This document shows, piece by piece, positions 15,724 to 24,380 of a stretch of 43,051 bases of DNA. Position numbers and translations under genes: made by a program. Source of the DNA: an uncultured Caryophanales bacterium (lineage in GTDB: Bacteria; Bacillota_I; Bacilli_A; RFN20; CAG-826); NCBI GenBank assembly GCA_946647665.1, contig CAMPCW010000005.1, positions 1 to 43,051 on the forward strand. Direction: 5' to 3'. A model generated the notes under the pieces. That model saw nothing but the letters and a program-made list of their open reading frames with translations, had not been told where the DNA came from and made no database searches. The stretch's first letter is position 1. Every line of letters starts with the position of its first letter.

Positions 15724-18330
15724 CTAATAATTAACTACAATGCTTTCAATTCCTAAATAAGCATTATTTCTATTTCCACCTATTACAAAATCACTAATTT
15801 CTATATAACTAATAGGAGAAGCTAATAAAAACACTGTGTGATCTTTAAATTGACGGTAACTAGTGATATCTAACTCCCCTACTCCAGCAATATAAGAATA
15901 AGTTTTATGATATAAGCTAAAAGCGATAATTGGTTTATTAAATTCAATAGTTAAAGAAGTACCATCAACAACTTTAAGATAGTAGACAGAATAAGAATAG
16001 TTATTAATAGCAGTAGACGCATTGGTGACTTTTAAGTCTCCAACTTGATACCATTGTTTATTTTCATCATGACTTGGAGTCATAGAAGTAAAATCAATAG
16101 AGGCAGTTTCTGATTCATAGTAATCTAGTCCAAAGACTAAATCTTCAAAAACATTGACTCTCCACATCTTTCTACCATCTACTGTATCTAAAAACGCTAA
16201 AGTGAAATATAAAGTTAATTTCAAATTATCAGCATCTTCTTTACTGGTAGCATTAGCTAAATCAAAATCCGCAAATAGCTGTTTATATTCGATATCTTTA
16301 TTAAAGACACCTAAAGAATAATGTTGGCTAGCGGCAACTTGACTATTACCTGTGGTAAATGACTTGTTATATTCATAATAGCTGCTATTAAATGTGAATT
16401 TATCATATGCATAGCTAGAAACAAATACATCCATTTTATAAACGGTAGTAACACTACTATAGAATTCATCTTTATAAGATGCATTATCACTATTTATGTT
16501 ATAGAAGTATCTAGTGTTTTCTTTGCTAGTCGCGGTAGTAAAATCAAAGCTTGCTGGAGTAGCTTCTAAATTTAAAGTTACTTCAAGAATTCTTAAAGAA
16601 GGTCTTCCTTTATATAAAGATTCAAAGCCAATAATGTCATATACCTTACCCTCTTGTAGGCTACTCCTATCTTTGTCTAATAATGAATAAATTGGCACTA
16701 ACTTACCTTCTTGATCTAAGAAATAATAACTACCCGCGTCATTATACTTATTAAAATAAGTAAGAGAAGGCATTTTAATAATTTTGCCCACCCCATAACC
16801 ATCACTATTAGTTTTGATAGCTTTACAGTGATTCATAAGTAGTTCACTACTATTAATTCCATCAGTAACAAAATTATTTAAATCATAATTAATTTCTAAA
16901 TCAGGGTCATATTGATAAGACTCCACTTTGATTTCAACAACATCATTAAAGAAGGCAAGCTTACCAGTTACAACATATGTTGTTGTTCCTGCTTTAATAT
17001 AATCTTTTACTCTTTGATAGAAATCGATTGGATTAGATTTACTAACACCGCTAGAAATGACAATATATCCAGTTTCATCAACACACAACACTTTTCCTCT
17101 AGCATTAGCGTCTAATCCACTAGTGGTCACACTATCAATCGCGTCAATGGCCTTTACCTTAACCGTCACTTCATTATTAGTTAAATACCATCCATTAGTT
17201 GGGGTATAGGTTACTGTTTCGGCAAAGTCTAATACTTCTTTAATTGTCTTTAAGCCTTCAATTACAGGTTCTACATGCTCAAAATAATATATTTTGATAT
17301 TGGAGAAACGATATTGGCTATTCGCGGTAAATGTAATCGATTTAGCGCTACCAGTCCAAGTAGTTAAAGTTGAGGATTTACTTAATTTCACCTCATCAGC
17401 AGTTAAATCACCATTTTTAGAACTATCTTGATTAGTGAACTCCACTTTCTTCATTCTATATTTAGAAGAAATAGTTAATGAGTTATTCGTATATAAGGCT
17501 ACATAATTGGATTTTTCTGAAATTGGAGCATTACTTCCGTTTTTAGCAAAAGAAAAAGTAAAATCTTGATTAAACGTATAGCTCTTGCCATCTAAATTAG
17601 TCTCTTTAGCAATATATCCAGCGTTTTGAAGTGGGAAATCAAGTTCTTTTTCTTCTCCTTCTTCCTCTGGATCCTCTTCAGGAGGAACAGCGATAATATC
17701 GCTATAAGCGTAAAAATCAAAAGCATAAATACTATTATTAAAATAGCCGTGTATTCCGACTGTTAAAGTTGGATCAACTAACACTCCACCTTCACCATTA
17801 TCCCAGTGTAAAGAGGCTAACTCCGCCATTATTTCTTGATAATACATATTAGTGATATTAGTCTCAACATGAAAATAAGGAATATCTTCTTCAACAATTT
17901 CTGAAGAGATTACTTTATCAATTCCTTTGATTTTACTGGTTAAGTAGTTAGATGGATTATCCACTCCTCTACTAGATAAAAAAGATATAGCGTCATTAGT
18001 AGGAAAATAGCTTGGTGCTTCGACAATATTAATTTGATAAGTCTTGCTTAAAGTTAAATATTCAACTTTAACATCTTGATTACCAAGCACATACATATTT
18101 GGGGTGTTAACTTTATAATCACTGATAGAGATTGAGCTATCATCATCATAGACCGCCACTACTTTTAAGCCGTCATAATTAAACTCTTCACCATAAGTAA
18201 AAGTTGTTTGGCAGTTAGAAGAATCAATATCTAAATGATCCAATTTATGAACTGGAGGATTACTATCTCCACCACAAGAAGATAAAACAAGTCCAATAGA
18301 TATTATTGGTAATAAGAATTTCTTATTCAC
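15724..18330 (-). CDS. Large surface lipoprotein with Ig-like domain
   Basis: 868-residue lipoprotein. The signal peptide ends in the lipobox LSSC, with Cys19 as lipid anchor. Residues about 34-105 form a bacterial Ig-like (Big_3-type) domain (YGEEFNYDGLKVVAVYDDDSS). An uncharacterised acidic region follows (about 108-230). A module around 240-350 (FTFSFAKNGSNAP, LTTWTGSAKSITFTA) also occurs in the lipoprotein at 30101. An OB-fold-like section (about 360-470) and several beta-rich repeats come after. The start codon is GTG, supported by AGGAGC just upstream. The role is unknown; adhesion or glycan binding is plausible. It lies between cysE and sdaA on the same strand. Confidence 0.85.
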   Translation of the reverse strand: MNKKFLLPIISIGLVLSSCGGDSNPPVHKLDHLDIDSSNCQTTFTYGEEFNYDGLKVVAVYDDDSSISISDYKVNTPNMYVLGNQDVKVEYLTLSKTYQINIVEAPSYFPTNDAISFLSSRGVDNPSNYLTSKIKGIDKVISSEIVEEDIPYFHVETNITNMYYQEIMAELASLHWDNGEGGVLVDPTLTVGIHGYFNNSIYAFDFYAYSDIIAVPPEEDPEEEGEEKELDFPLQNAGYIAKETNLDGKSYTFNQDFTFSFAKNGSNAPISEKSNYVALYTNNSLTISSKYRMKKVEFTNQDSSKNGDLTADEVKLSKSSTLTTWTGSAKSITFTANSQYRFSNIKIYYFEHVEPVIEGLKTIKEVLDFAETVTYTPTNGWYLTNNEVTVKVKAIDAIDSVTTSGLDANARGKVLCVDETGYIVISSGVSKSNPIDFYQRVKDYIKAGTTTYVVTGKLAFFNDVVEIKVESYQYDPDLEINYDLNNFVTDGINSSELLMNHCKAIKTNSDGYGVGKIIKMPSLTYFNKYNDAGSYYFLDQEGKLVPIYSLLDKDRSSLQEGKVYDIIGFESLYKGRPSLRILEVTLNLEATPASFDFTTATSKENTRYFYNINSDNASYKDEFYSSVTTVYKMDVFVSSYAYDKFTFNSSYYEYNKSFTTGNSQVAASQHYSLGVFNKDIEYKQLFADFDLANATSKEDADNLKLTLYFTLAFLDTVDGRKMWRVNVFEDLVFGLDYYESETASIDFTSMTPSHDENKQWYQVGDLKVTNASTAINNYSYSVYYLKVVDGTSLTIEFNKPIIAFSLYHKTYSYIAGVGELDITSYRQFKDHTVFLLASPISYIEISDFVIGGNRNNAYLGIESIVVNY

Positions 18331-18353
18331 GACGATGCTCCTAAATAATTAAA

Positions 18354-19103
18354 TTATTTAATTTTAATATTATTCTCTGAATATATAACTTTCGTATCTT
18401 TAACCACAGAGTTAACAATAAAGACGTTTGAGCCAATGACCGCTCTTTCTTCAATTACAGTTTCTCCACCTAAAATAGAGGCTCCAGCGTAGATAGTTAC
18501 ATAATCTTTGATAGTTGGATGTCTTTTTACCCCGTGAAGAGTGTGACCGCCTTCTAAAGAAAGCGCCCCTAAAGTCACCCCATGATACATTTTCACATAA
18601 TTACCGATTTCACTAGTTTCACCAATGACTATTCCAGTACCGTGGTCAATAAAGAAAGGACAGCCGATTTTACAAGCTGGATGAATATCGATTCCTGTTT
18701 TAGAGTGGGCAATCTCTGTAATGATTCTTGGGACATAGCACACCCCTAATTTATATAATTCATGAGCAATGCGGTAATAGGCTATGGCCATAAAACCAGG
18801 ATAGGCCATAATGATTTCATCTTTACTATCTGCAGCAGGATCTGATTCATAGAAAAATTCTAAATCTCTATCTAATTTAGATTTAATATCATCAATTACT
18901 AAAGAGAACTTATTCCAAGTAGTCTTACAAATAGATTTAAGATAGATGTCTTTTATAACTTCTATTTTTTTCTTTTTAAAAGAAGATATATCATCTCCGG
19001 CATCCTCAAAATAATTAGGATACATATAAGATTTGAGTTCTTTTAAAAACTCTTTCACTTCATTTCTTTTAGGAAATGTTTCAAAGCACTTATTTATTTT
19101 CAT
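18354..19103 (-). CDS. cysE: Serine O-acetyltransferase
   Basis: Transfers acetyl from acetyl-CoA to L-serine, the first step of cysteine synthesis. 249 residues: an N-terminal helical domain (about 1-130, with PGFMAIAYYRIAH typical of SAT) and a left-handed hexapeptide-repeat beta helix (about 135-240) containing GIDIHPAC, FIDHGTGIVIGETSEIG, GVTLGA and HPTIKDYVTIYAGASILGG. The catalytic His-Asp pair lies in the DIHP and IDHGTG segments. It ends a few bases before the lipoprotein start. No Shine-Dalgarno precedes the ATG; TAATAT ends seven bases upstream, so the mRNA is probably leaderless. Confidence 0.92.
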   Translation of the reverse strand: MKINKCFETFPKRNEVKEFLKELKSYMYPNYFEDAGDDISSFKKKKIEVIKDIYLKSICKTTWNKFSLVIDDIKSKLDRDLEFFYESDPAADSKDEIIMAYPGFMAIAYYRIAHELYKLGVCYVPRIITEIAHSKTGIDIHPACKIGCPFFIDHGTGIVIGETSEIGNYVKMYHGVTLGALSLEGGHTLHGVKRHPTIKDYVTIYAGASILGGETVIEERAVIGSNVFIVNSVVKDTKVIYSENNIKIK

Positions 19104-19193
19104 AACACATATATTATGCGTGTAAGCAAAAAAAACTGCAATTAATATAATTAATTATTGACAATATATACAATAATTATATTAAATATTAGT

Positions 19194-19258
19194 AGATGAT
19201 TTGGTGAGTCTATGTCGCTCCCGCCCAGGTAGGATTTATTCCGATGGCGAAATCATCT
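19194..19258 (-). ncRNA. Structured RNA A, downstream partner of the small ORF at 19253
   Basis: 65-nt fold on the minus strand beginning inside the last codons of the small ORF. The terminal stem AGATGATTT/AAATCATCT (19250-19258 with 19194-19202) is a perfect 9 bp. Inside it, CGCC (19246-19249) can pair with GGCG (19222-19225), enclosing the conserved ATCCTAC (19229-19235). A weaker 3' hairpin around GAG/CTC follows. The same core recurs after the paralogous ORF at 32431-32502. Confidence 0.65.
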
Positions 19259-19606
19259 TTTTTTATTATATAAACTTCTAATATCAACATCGTCTTCTTT
19301 GTTGATTTTCCATCTTTTTTGGACTTTAGTAAATGTGCTTTTAATATCTGATTTTATTTCTTGAATCCAATAAGATTTTTTTGAATCCATTGGATCAGGA
19401 TTCTCTCTTAATTCTATTAAAATCAATCCATCGATAATTGAGGAATGAGTTAATTGTACATAAACATAAATATTTCCTATTTGAAGGAAAATATAGCAAG
19501 GGTGTCTAATATCAATCTCAACGTCGTTTTTGCTCTTGACCTTTACTTTGTGATATCTAAATTCTTTCTTTTTTCTTATAATTGCGTTTTTGTTTTTACT
19601 CTTCAT
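19253..19606 (-). CDS. Small basic protein A, paralogue of the ORF at 32088
   Basis: 117 residues, lysine and arginine rich, family not recognised. It shares with the protein at 32088 the start KKxEFRYH, then HPxxIFL, a YxYVxxTHS core, LxxNPxPxD, EIxxD and a C-terminal KRWxI. The residues held in both copies (His of EFRYH and HP, Thr-His-Ser, Asn-Pro-x-Pro-x-Asp, Arg-Trp) could form a nucleic-acid-binding or nuclease site; that is inference. GAGGAG precedes the ATG, with TTGCGT, 17 bases, TATAGT further upstream. The stop TGA lies inside the first stem of the structured RNA that follows. The coding sequence is very AT rich. Confidence 0.8.
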   Translation of the reverse strand: MKSKNKNAIIRKKKEFRYHKVKVKSKNDVEIDIRHPCYIFLQIGNIYVYVQLTHSSIIDGLILIELRENPDPMDSKKSYWIQEIKSDIKSTFTKVQKRWKINKEDDVDIRSLYNKKR

Positions 19607-19720
19607 AAATACTCCTCACTATATATATAGACTCGAAAAAACGCAATCCTTGTGAAAAAAAATAAAAAATCAAAATACTTAACTCTAATTGCTCTATAAT
19701 ATTTAAGCGAGGTACTTAAT

Positions 19721-20626
19721 ATGTCAAAAGTTGAACTAACACTCAAAAGTGTTGATGGTTATGAATTATCATTAGCGGTTTTTGAAGCAAAAAACCCAAA
19801 AGCAGTTATCCAGTTTGTCCATGGAATGGAAGAATATAAAGAAAGGTATGATGCATTCGCAGAATATTTATGTTCTAAAGGATATACATGTGTTACATCT
19901 GATTTAAGAGGACACGGTAAATCCGCTCCACTTCTATCTCATATTTCTAATAAAAAAGGCGACAAATTAATCATCGCCGACCAAAAAGAAATTAGAAAAT
20001 ATATCAAAAGAACATATGATAAGGATTTACCTCTATATTTATTTGGTCACTCTATGGGCACAATCATCTCTAGAGTATTAATGCAAAGTGATGGCACAAA
20101 ATATTCTAAAATTGCTTTAAGCGGATATGTTAATCCAAATCCAATCGCAGGAGTTGGTAAAGCATTAACTAAATGTATTAAACTCTTTAAAGGACCTAAA
20201 GGTCACTCTAAATTAATTAATGGCCTTGCTGTTGGAGCGTTTAATAAAACTATTGAAAACCCAAAAACTCCATTAGATTGGCTTAGCTATAATGAAGAGA
20301 ATGTTGATAAATATATCGCTGATCCACTTTGTGGAGTAGAGTTCACTCTTGGAAGCTTTGATGCCTTAATGAGCTTATTATCAACAATGGGTAAAGCTAA
20401 AAAGTATAAATCAGTAAAAGAAGACACCCCAATCTTATTAATCGCTGGTAAAGATGATCCTTGTACTGGCTTTGATAAAGGTAGAGAGTCCTCTAAAGCC
20501 TTATTAGAAAAAGTAGGCTATAAAAATGTTGAAACTGTCACATTAGACAACATGAGGCACGAAATTCTAAACGAAAAAGAAAATCAAAAAGTCTACGAAG
20601 AGCTATTGAAATTCTTCGAAAAATAA
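19721..20626 (+). CDS. Alpha/beta hydrolase, monoacylglycerol lipase-like
   Basis: Cytoplasmic serine hydrolase of 301 residues in the lysophospholipase/Hydrolase_4 group. The oxyanion segment FVHGMEEYKERY is followed by the nucleophile elbow GHSMG, the acid in GKDDP and the catalytic His in MRHEI, in the right order. The substrate is probably a monoacylglycerol or lysophospholipid. GAGGT lies eight bases before the ATG, and TATAAT about 26 bases upstream marks a short leader. It is monocistronic and ends in a bidirectional terminator shared with the convergent acetyltransferase. Confidence 0.9.
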   Translation: MSKVELTLKSVDGYELSLAVFEAKNPKAVIQFVHGMEEYKERYDAFAEYLCSKGYTCVTSDLRGHGKSAPLLSHISNKKGDKLIIADQKEIRKYIKRTYDKDLPLYLFGHSMGTIISRVLMQSDGTKYSKIALSGYVNPNPIAGVGKALTKCIKLFKGPKGHSKLINGLAVGAFNKTIENPKTPLDWLSYNEENVDKYIADPLCGVEFTLGSFDALMSLLSTMGKAKKYKSVKEDTPILLIAGKDDPCTGFDKGRESSKALLEKVGYKNVETVTLDNMRHEILNEKENQKVYEELLKFFEK

Positions 20627-20628
20627 AA

Positions 20629-20650
20629 ATAACCGCATAAGCGGTTTTTT
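20629..20650. terminator. Bidirectional terminator
   Basis: Stem AACCGC/GCGGTT (20631-20636 and 20641-20646, loop ATAA). T-runs follow on both strands, so it serves the hydrolase and the convergent acetyltransferase. Confidence 0.85.
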
Positions 20651-21774
20651 TATAACTCTCCAATTGGTCTTTTAAATGTTTGCCGTCTTTGGCGAACAGT
20701 TTTCTCCATTCCTTTCCAGGTTTGAAGCATTTTGCTATTCGTTGTTAATACCGGATCCATAAAGATTTCGGTAATATGATGCTTTTTAAATGAATTAATG
20801 AAACGATCCACCACTAAAGCGTGAACACCATAATTTCGATAAATTGGATCAACCCCAATTAAAGCGAGTTCTACAGCTTTAGGATTTTTAATAGTTAAAA
20901 TTAAAGGAATAGCAGCCCTAAGCATTCTCCCTTTGGCCTTTCTTAAAACTTTACCAATAAATGGTAATCCCACTCCAAAAGCCACAACATTATCATATTT
21001 ATCAACAATCAAAGAAAAATAGTTTCTATTTAAGATGGTACCAAATTGCTTTAATGTCGCTTTTTTCGATTCTCCTTCAACTGGAACAAAATTATCTAAA
21101 GCGGCGTAGCTTCGGTTATAGCAATCAAAGAATTTATCTCCATACTCTTTAATAATTTTTTTAATGGAAAGCGTGTCACATAAATCGCGATATCCTTGTT
21201 CACGTAATTGCTCTGCCACTTCATGGAATCTTGGATCGGTGTGATTGATATCAAATTGGAATTCAACCCATTCACTTTCCTTTTCAAAGCCAAGAGATTC
21301 CATAATCTTTATATAATATGGATAGGAATAATTTGTTGCGTAATTTGATATTTTATCAAATCCTTCGGTTAACATTCCTTCTCTATCAGTGTCATTAAAT
21401 CCCCAAGGACCGTGAATCGTATCTAAACCATTTTCTTTGCCATATTTCATCACAGCCTCAATTAACGCTTTTGCAACTTCGACATCATCAATAAAATCTA
21501 TTCGATTAAAGCGAATACATTTTTCGTTAAATTTTTTATTAGATTCATAATTGATAATGCCACAAATTCGGCCAACGAGTTTACCATCTTTATACGCTAA
21601 AAAACATTTGCAGTCACTAGTGCCTTTAGAGAGATTCTTAGTTTCATCTTGAATGACCATTTCATCTTCTACAATACTAGGGACATAATATTTGCATTTG
21701 CTATATAACTTCACAGGGAAGGTCGCAAATAGCTTCATCTGTTTTTTATTTTTAGCTTCAACAATTTCAATCAT
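20650..21774 (-). CDS. GNAT-like N-acetyltransferase family protein
   Basis: 374 residues with a GNAT-type fold: CFLAYKDGKLVGRICGII around residues 58-75 matches the core strand and acetyl-CoA motif start, and GPWGFNDTDREGML near 122-135 is a conserved block of the longer YghO-like relatives. The second half (from about 200) repeats the strand pattern, ending in ALIGVDPIYRNYGVHALVV (motif A-like, acetyl-CoA binding) near 305-325. Substrate unknown. AGGAAA precedes the ATG, and TATAAT lies about 30 bases upstream. It overlaps neither neighbour and ends at the bidirectional terminator. Confidence 0.78.
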   Translation of the reverse strand: MIEIVEAKNKKQMKLFATFPVKLYSKCKYYVPSIVEDEMVIQDETKNLSKGTSDCKCFLAYKDGKLVGRICGIINYESNKKFNEKCIRFNRIDFIDDVEVAKALIEAVMKYGKENGLDTIHGPWGFNDTDREGMLTEGFDKISNYATNYSYPYYIKIMESLGFEKESEWVEFQFDINHTDPRFHEVAEQLREQGYRDLCDTLSIKKIIKEYGDKFFDCYNRSYAALDNFVPVEGESKKATLKQFGTILNRNYFSLIVDKYDNVVAFGVGLPFIGKVLRKAKGRMLRAAIPLILTIKNPKAVELALIGVDPIYRNYGVHALVVDRFINSFKKHHITEIFMDPVLTTNSKMLQTWKGMEKTVRQRRQTFKRPIGEL

Positions 21775-21858
21775 CAGTGTGCATTTCCTAAATAAACGCT
21801 TGTCTATTATATAGACTTATTAAGTATAAATAAAAGAATTATTTTGTTATAACGAAAT

Positions 21859-21889
21859 AAAAACATCGATTTTTTTTGATGTCTCGATG
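21859..21889 (-). terminator. Probable terminator of the ECF S-component gene
   Basis: Minus-strand CATCGA (21889-21884) pairs with TCGATG (21868-21863), followed by TTTTTATTT. The long A-rich loop makes it weaker than the other terminators here. Confidence 0.6.
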
Positions 21890-21894
21890 CTTTT

Positions 21895-22482
21895 TTATTC
21901 TTCTTTTTTTGTGGATACTTGTTCGGTTATTTTTAACAAACTAGGCGAAACTATCGCAGTAGTCAATATTTCAAAAATGAAGTTCACTCCAATCATTCCT
22001 AAGAATAACGCACTAGCGATATTAGTAGGATTAATCTCGCTTAATCGACCCATAAAGAACACCAAACAGAAGATAGCAAATATTCCAGTATTCACTATTG
22101 GAACTAAAATTGAAGCAACAATGCTACCTGCGGTTTTCTTATTATACTTTTTAAAGATCATCATTACTAAGCCGGCAATGACACCTGCTAAGGTTGTCTT
22201 TAATAAACACGTCAATATTGTTCCAAAAGGACTAACGGAATAAAAATAAGATAAAGTTGATGGAGCTAAAATTGTCATTGTTCCAGACACAAGGCCTAAA
22301 AAGCCACCCTCTACTGGTCCATACATCATCGCTCCTAAAGTGATGATAATAAGGCTAAAATTTAAAGAAGTGAATCCGCCAGGGGCGATGTAATTGCCAA
22401 TTACTTGTAATAAAATCTCGATCGCTGTTAATATTCCAGTGGTCGCGATCATTCTTGTGTTAAAACGTCTTTTTTTATCCAT
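21895..22482 (-). CDS. ECF transporter S component, substrate unknown
   Basis: Substrate-binding membrane subunit of an energy-coupling-factor vitamin or metal transporter. 195 residues with about six helices; the first carries AIEILLQVIGNYIAPGG, and the second-third segment LGAMMYGPVEGGFLGLVSGTM is the typical ECF-S signature (GPxxGFLxGLxxG). No ATPase or T-subunit gene is adjacent, so it must share a module encoded elsewhere. The leader is too short to hold a riboswitch, which removes the usual clue to the vitamin carried. TATAAT lies nine bases before the ATG and there is no Shine-Dalgarno, so the leader is only about three bases. Confidence 0.85.
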   Translation of the reverse strand: MDKKRRFNTRMIATTGILTAIEILLQVIGNYIAPGGFTSLNFSLIIITLGAMMYGPVEGGFLGLVSGTMTILAPSTLSYFYSVSPFGTILTCLLKTTLAGVIAGLVMMIFKKYNKKTAGSIVASILVPIVNTGIFAIFCLVFFMGRLSEINPTNIASALFLGMIGVNFIFEILTTAIVSPSLLKITEQVSTKKEE

Positions 22483-22532
22483 AAGACATACATTATACGA
22501 AATATATTTTAAAAAGAAATGATTTTGTCAAA

Positions 22533-23366
22533 TTATTTAACAAGATATTCTCTAATACGATTTTTAGGGAATTTTTTATATTTAGGATAGCCAGATATAG
22601 TAAATAGGCCTCTAGGAACAATATAGCTACCATGAACGGCCTTAGAAGAAACAGCCTCTAACAAAGTTAAAGAAGCTTTATTCACACTATGGAAGAAAGT
22701 GGAAACAAAAACCTTACCAACATGTTTTAAAAATGAATCTAAATCTCTAGTGATGCTAGTAGAGGTAATTCCTGGTTCAGTTAAAACAAAATCAATATTA
22801 GGGTATGGCTTTTCTTTTATTAATTTATATGTATATGCCTCAACACACATTTTCGAGATATTATATTCCTTAAATGTTTTGAAGTTATTACTATCAATAT
22901 TTGTCTTTTTATTTAAATGGAAACCCGCAACTAGAGAGCCTTGAACAATGATTTTGGTTTTACTAGTTAATTTAGGAGCAATATATTCAATGAAATGTCT
23001 CACTCCAAAATAGTTAACGCCAATGCTATAAGGATGACCTTCAATTAAGTCTTTGGTCCTGCTCATCGCTCCAGCATTTAAAACAATCGAATCTACATTA
23101 CTATATTTATCTAAAAGAGCGTCTATCCCTTTTTCTATTGCCTTATAAGAAGATTGATCATATTCAATAATATCAATATGTGGATAGTTTAATTCTTTTA
23201 CGATGTTTTCAGCTTTTTTAATATTTCTTACAAGTAAAATCACATAAGCATTTTTATTAACTAAATATTTTAAAAAAGATAATCCTATACCAGATGTCCC
23301 ACCAGTAAGCACTATTTTCTTATTAGTTAAGTCTTCAATTTTCGATAAAAATTTTTTTACTGTCAT
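22533..23366 (-). CDS. Short-chain dehydrogenase/reductase
   Basis: NAD(P)-dependent oxidoreductase of 277 residues. The cofactor fold is clear: TGGTSGIG near residue 21, LVRN after the second strand, NAGAMS, and the catalytic EYNISK (Tyr-x3-Lys) with the preceding Ser in VQGSLV. Substrate unknown; the C-terminal 80 residues match atypical long SDRs related to retinol dehydrogenase-like proteins. No Shine-Dalgarno: TATAAT lies exactly six bases before the ATG, a predicted leaderless start. The gene diverges from the peroxide-response operon. Confidence 0.88.
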   Translation of the reverse strand: MTVKKFLSKIEDLTNKKIVLTGGTSGIGLSFLKYLVNKNAYVILLVRNIKKAENIVKELNYPHIDIIEYDQSSYKAIEKGIDALLDKYSNVDSIVLNAGAMSRTKDLIEGHPYSIGVNYFGVRHFIEYIAPKLTSKTKIIVQGSLVAGFHLNKKTNIDSNNFKTFKEYNISKMCVEAYTYKLIKEKPYPNIDFVLTEPGITSTSITRDLDSFLKHVGKVFVSTFFHSVNKASLTLLEAVSSKAVHGSYIVPRGLFTISGYPKYKKFPKNRIREYLVK

Positions 23367-23398
23367 TCCACTATTATATAGGAAAAGAAAAATAAATC

Positions 23399-23427
23399 TT
23401 TACAACAAAAATTAGATTGCATACAAT
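23399..23427 (+). promoter_or_regulatory. Promoter and probable OhrR operator for the gpx operon
   Basis: TTTACA (23399-23404), 17-base spacer, TACAAT (23422-23427). The imperfect palindrome ATTGCATACAAT at 23416-23427 overlaps the -10 and resembles the ATTGTA/TACAAT half-sites of known OhrR operators. Repression by the OhrR encoded in the same operon is the natural inference. Confidence 0.6.
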
Positions 23428-23454
23428 TTATTTACTGAATAGGAGGATGAGATT

Positions 23455-23934
23455 ATGTCAGTTCACGAATTTGTAGTTAAAAGTCAAAAAGGAGAAGATG
23501 TCTCCTTAAGTCAATATAAGGGTAAAGTGTTATTAATTGTTAACACCGCCACCAAGTGTGGTTTTACCCCACAATACGAAGAATTAGAAGCTTTATATGA
23601 GAAGTATCATGAACAAGGTTTTGAAGTTTTAGATTTCCCATGTAATCAATTCTTCCATCAAGCTCCTCATAGTGATGAAGAGATTAACCAAATCTGTTCT
23701 TTAAGATTCAACACTAAATTCCCAAGATTCAAGAAGATCGATGTTAAAGGAGATAATGCAGAACCATTATTTACTTATTTATGTTCTCAAAACGAAAAAG
23801 GTAAATATAAGAAAGTTAAATGGAACTTTACCAAATTTTTAGTTTCTAGAGAGGGAGAAGTTTTAGGAAGATTTGAACCTACCGAAAAACCATTTGCCTT
23901 TGAAGAAAAGATTAAGGAAGCCTTAGCGAAATAA
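23455..23934 (+). CDS. Glutathione peroxidase-family thiol peroxidase
   Basis: Reduces hydroperoxides in the cytoplasm, in bacteria normally with thioredoxin rather than glutathione. 159 residues with the peroxidatic Cys in NTATKCGFTPQY (Cys, not selenocysteine), FPCNQF (resolving Cys and active-site Gln region) and KWNFTKFLV (active-site Trp-Asn). A strong AGGAGG lies before the ATG. First gene of a three-gene operon: the stop overlaps the ohrR ATG as TAATG. The OhrR neighbour suggests organic peroxides as the signal and substrate. Confidence 0.94.
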   Translation: MSVHEFVVKSQKGEDVSLSQYKGKVLLIVNTATKCGFTPQYEELEALYEKYHEQGFEVLDFPCNQFFHQAPHSDEEINQICSLRFNTKFPRFKKIDVKGDNAEPLFTYLCSQNEKGKYKKVKWNFTKFLVSREGEVLGRFEPTEKPFAFEEKIKEALAK

Positions 23935-24380
23935 TGAAAGAATTTAATCCTGACGATACTTTAAAGTTATCTAATCAGTTATGTTTTCCCTTATATGCCT
24001 CTGGAAAAGAGATTACTAGGAAATATAAGCCGTTTTTAGATAAGTTAGATATCACATATACACAGTATATAGTTTTAATGGTCCTTTGGGAAAAAGACCA
24101 TGTTTCAGTAAAAGAAATAGGAGAAAAACTCTATCTAGATAGCGGCACTCTAACTCCTTTACTTAATAAATTATTAAAAAAAGGATATATATCTAAAAAA
24201 GCTTTACCAAGCGATAATCGAGAATTAATTATCTCTTTAACTAATAAAGGATTAGAATTAAAAAAAGAAGCATATGAGATTCCCCCTCAAATCGCTAAAA
24301 AAGTAAAGTTAACTCAAGAGGAAGCTAAAGAATTATATCGCTTACTTTATAAAGTCTTGGAAGGTTTTAAAGATGAATAG
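23934..24380 (+). CDS. ohrR: MarR-family organic peroxide sensor OhrR
   Basis: 148-residue winged-helix repressor. The N-terminal NQLCFPLYASGKEI has the redox cysteine at the OhrR position, and DITYTQYIVLMVLWE is the conserved helix whose tyrosines contact that cysteine. The winged helix spans about residues 55-100 (LDSGTLTPLLNKLLKKGY, then PSDNRE). Oxidation of the cysteine by organic hydroperoxide should release DNA and induce the operon. It is coupled to gpx (TAATG) and to the efflux gene (8-base overlap, ATGAATAG). Confidence 0.9.
   Translation: MKEFNPDDTLKLSNQLCFPLYASGKEITRKYKPFLDKLDITYTQYIVLMVLWEKDHVSVKEIGEKLYLDSGTLTPLLNKLLKKGYISKKALPSDNRELIISLTNKGLELKKEAYEIPPQIAKKVKLTQEEAKELYRLLYKVLEGFKDE

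Noticed and set aside
23455-23934. Selenocysteine in the glutathione peroxidase-family protein
   Set aside because: The peroxidatic position is an ordinary TGT cysteine codon; no in-frame TGA is present.
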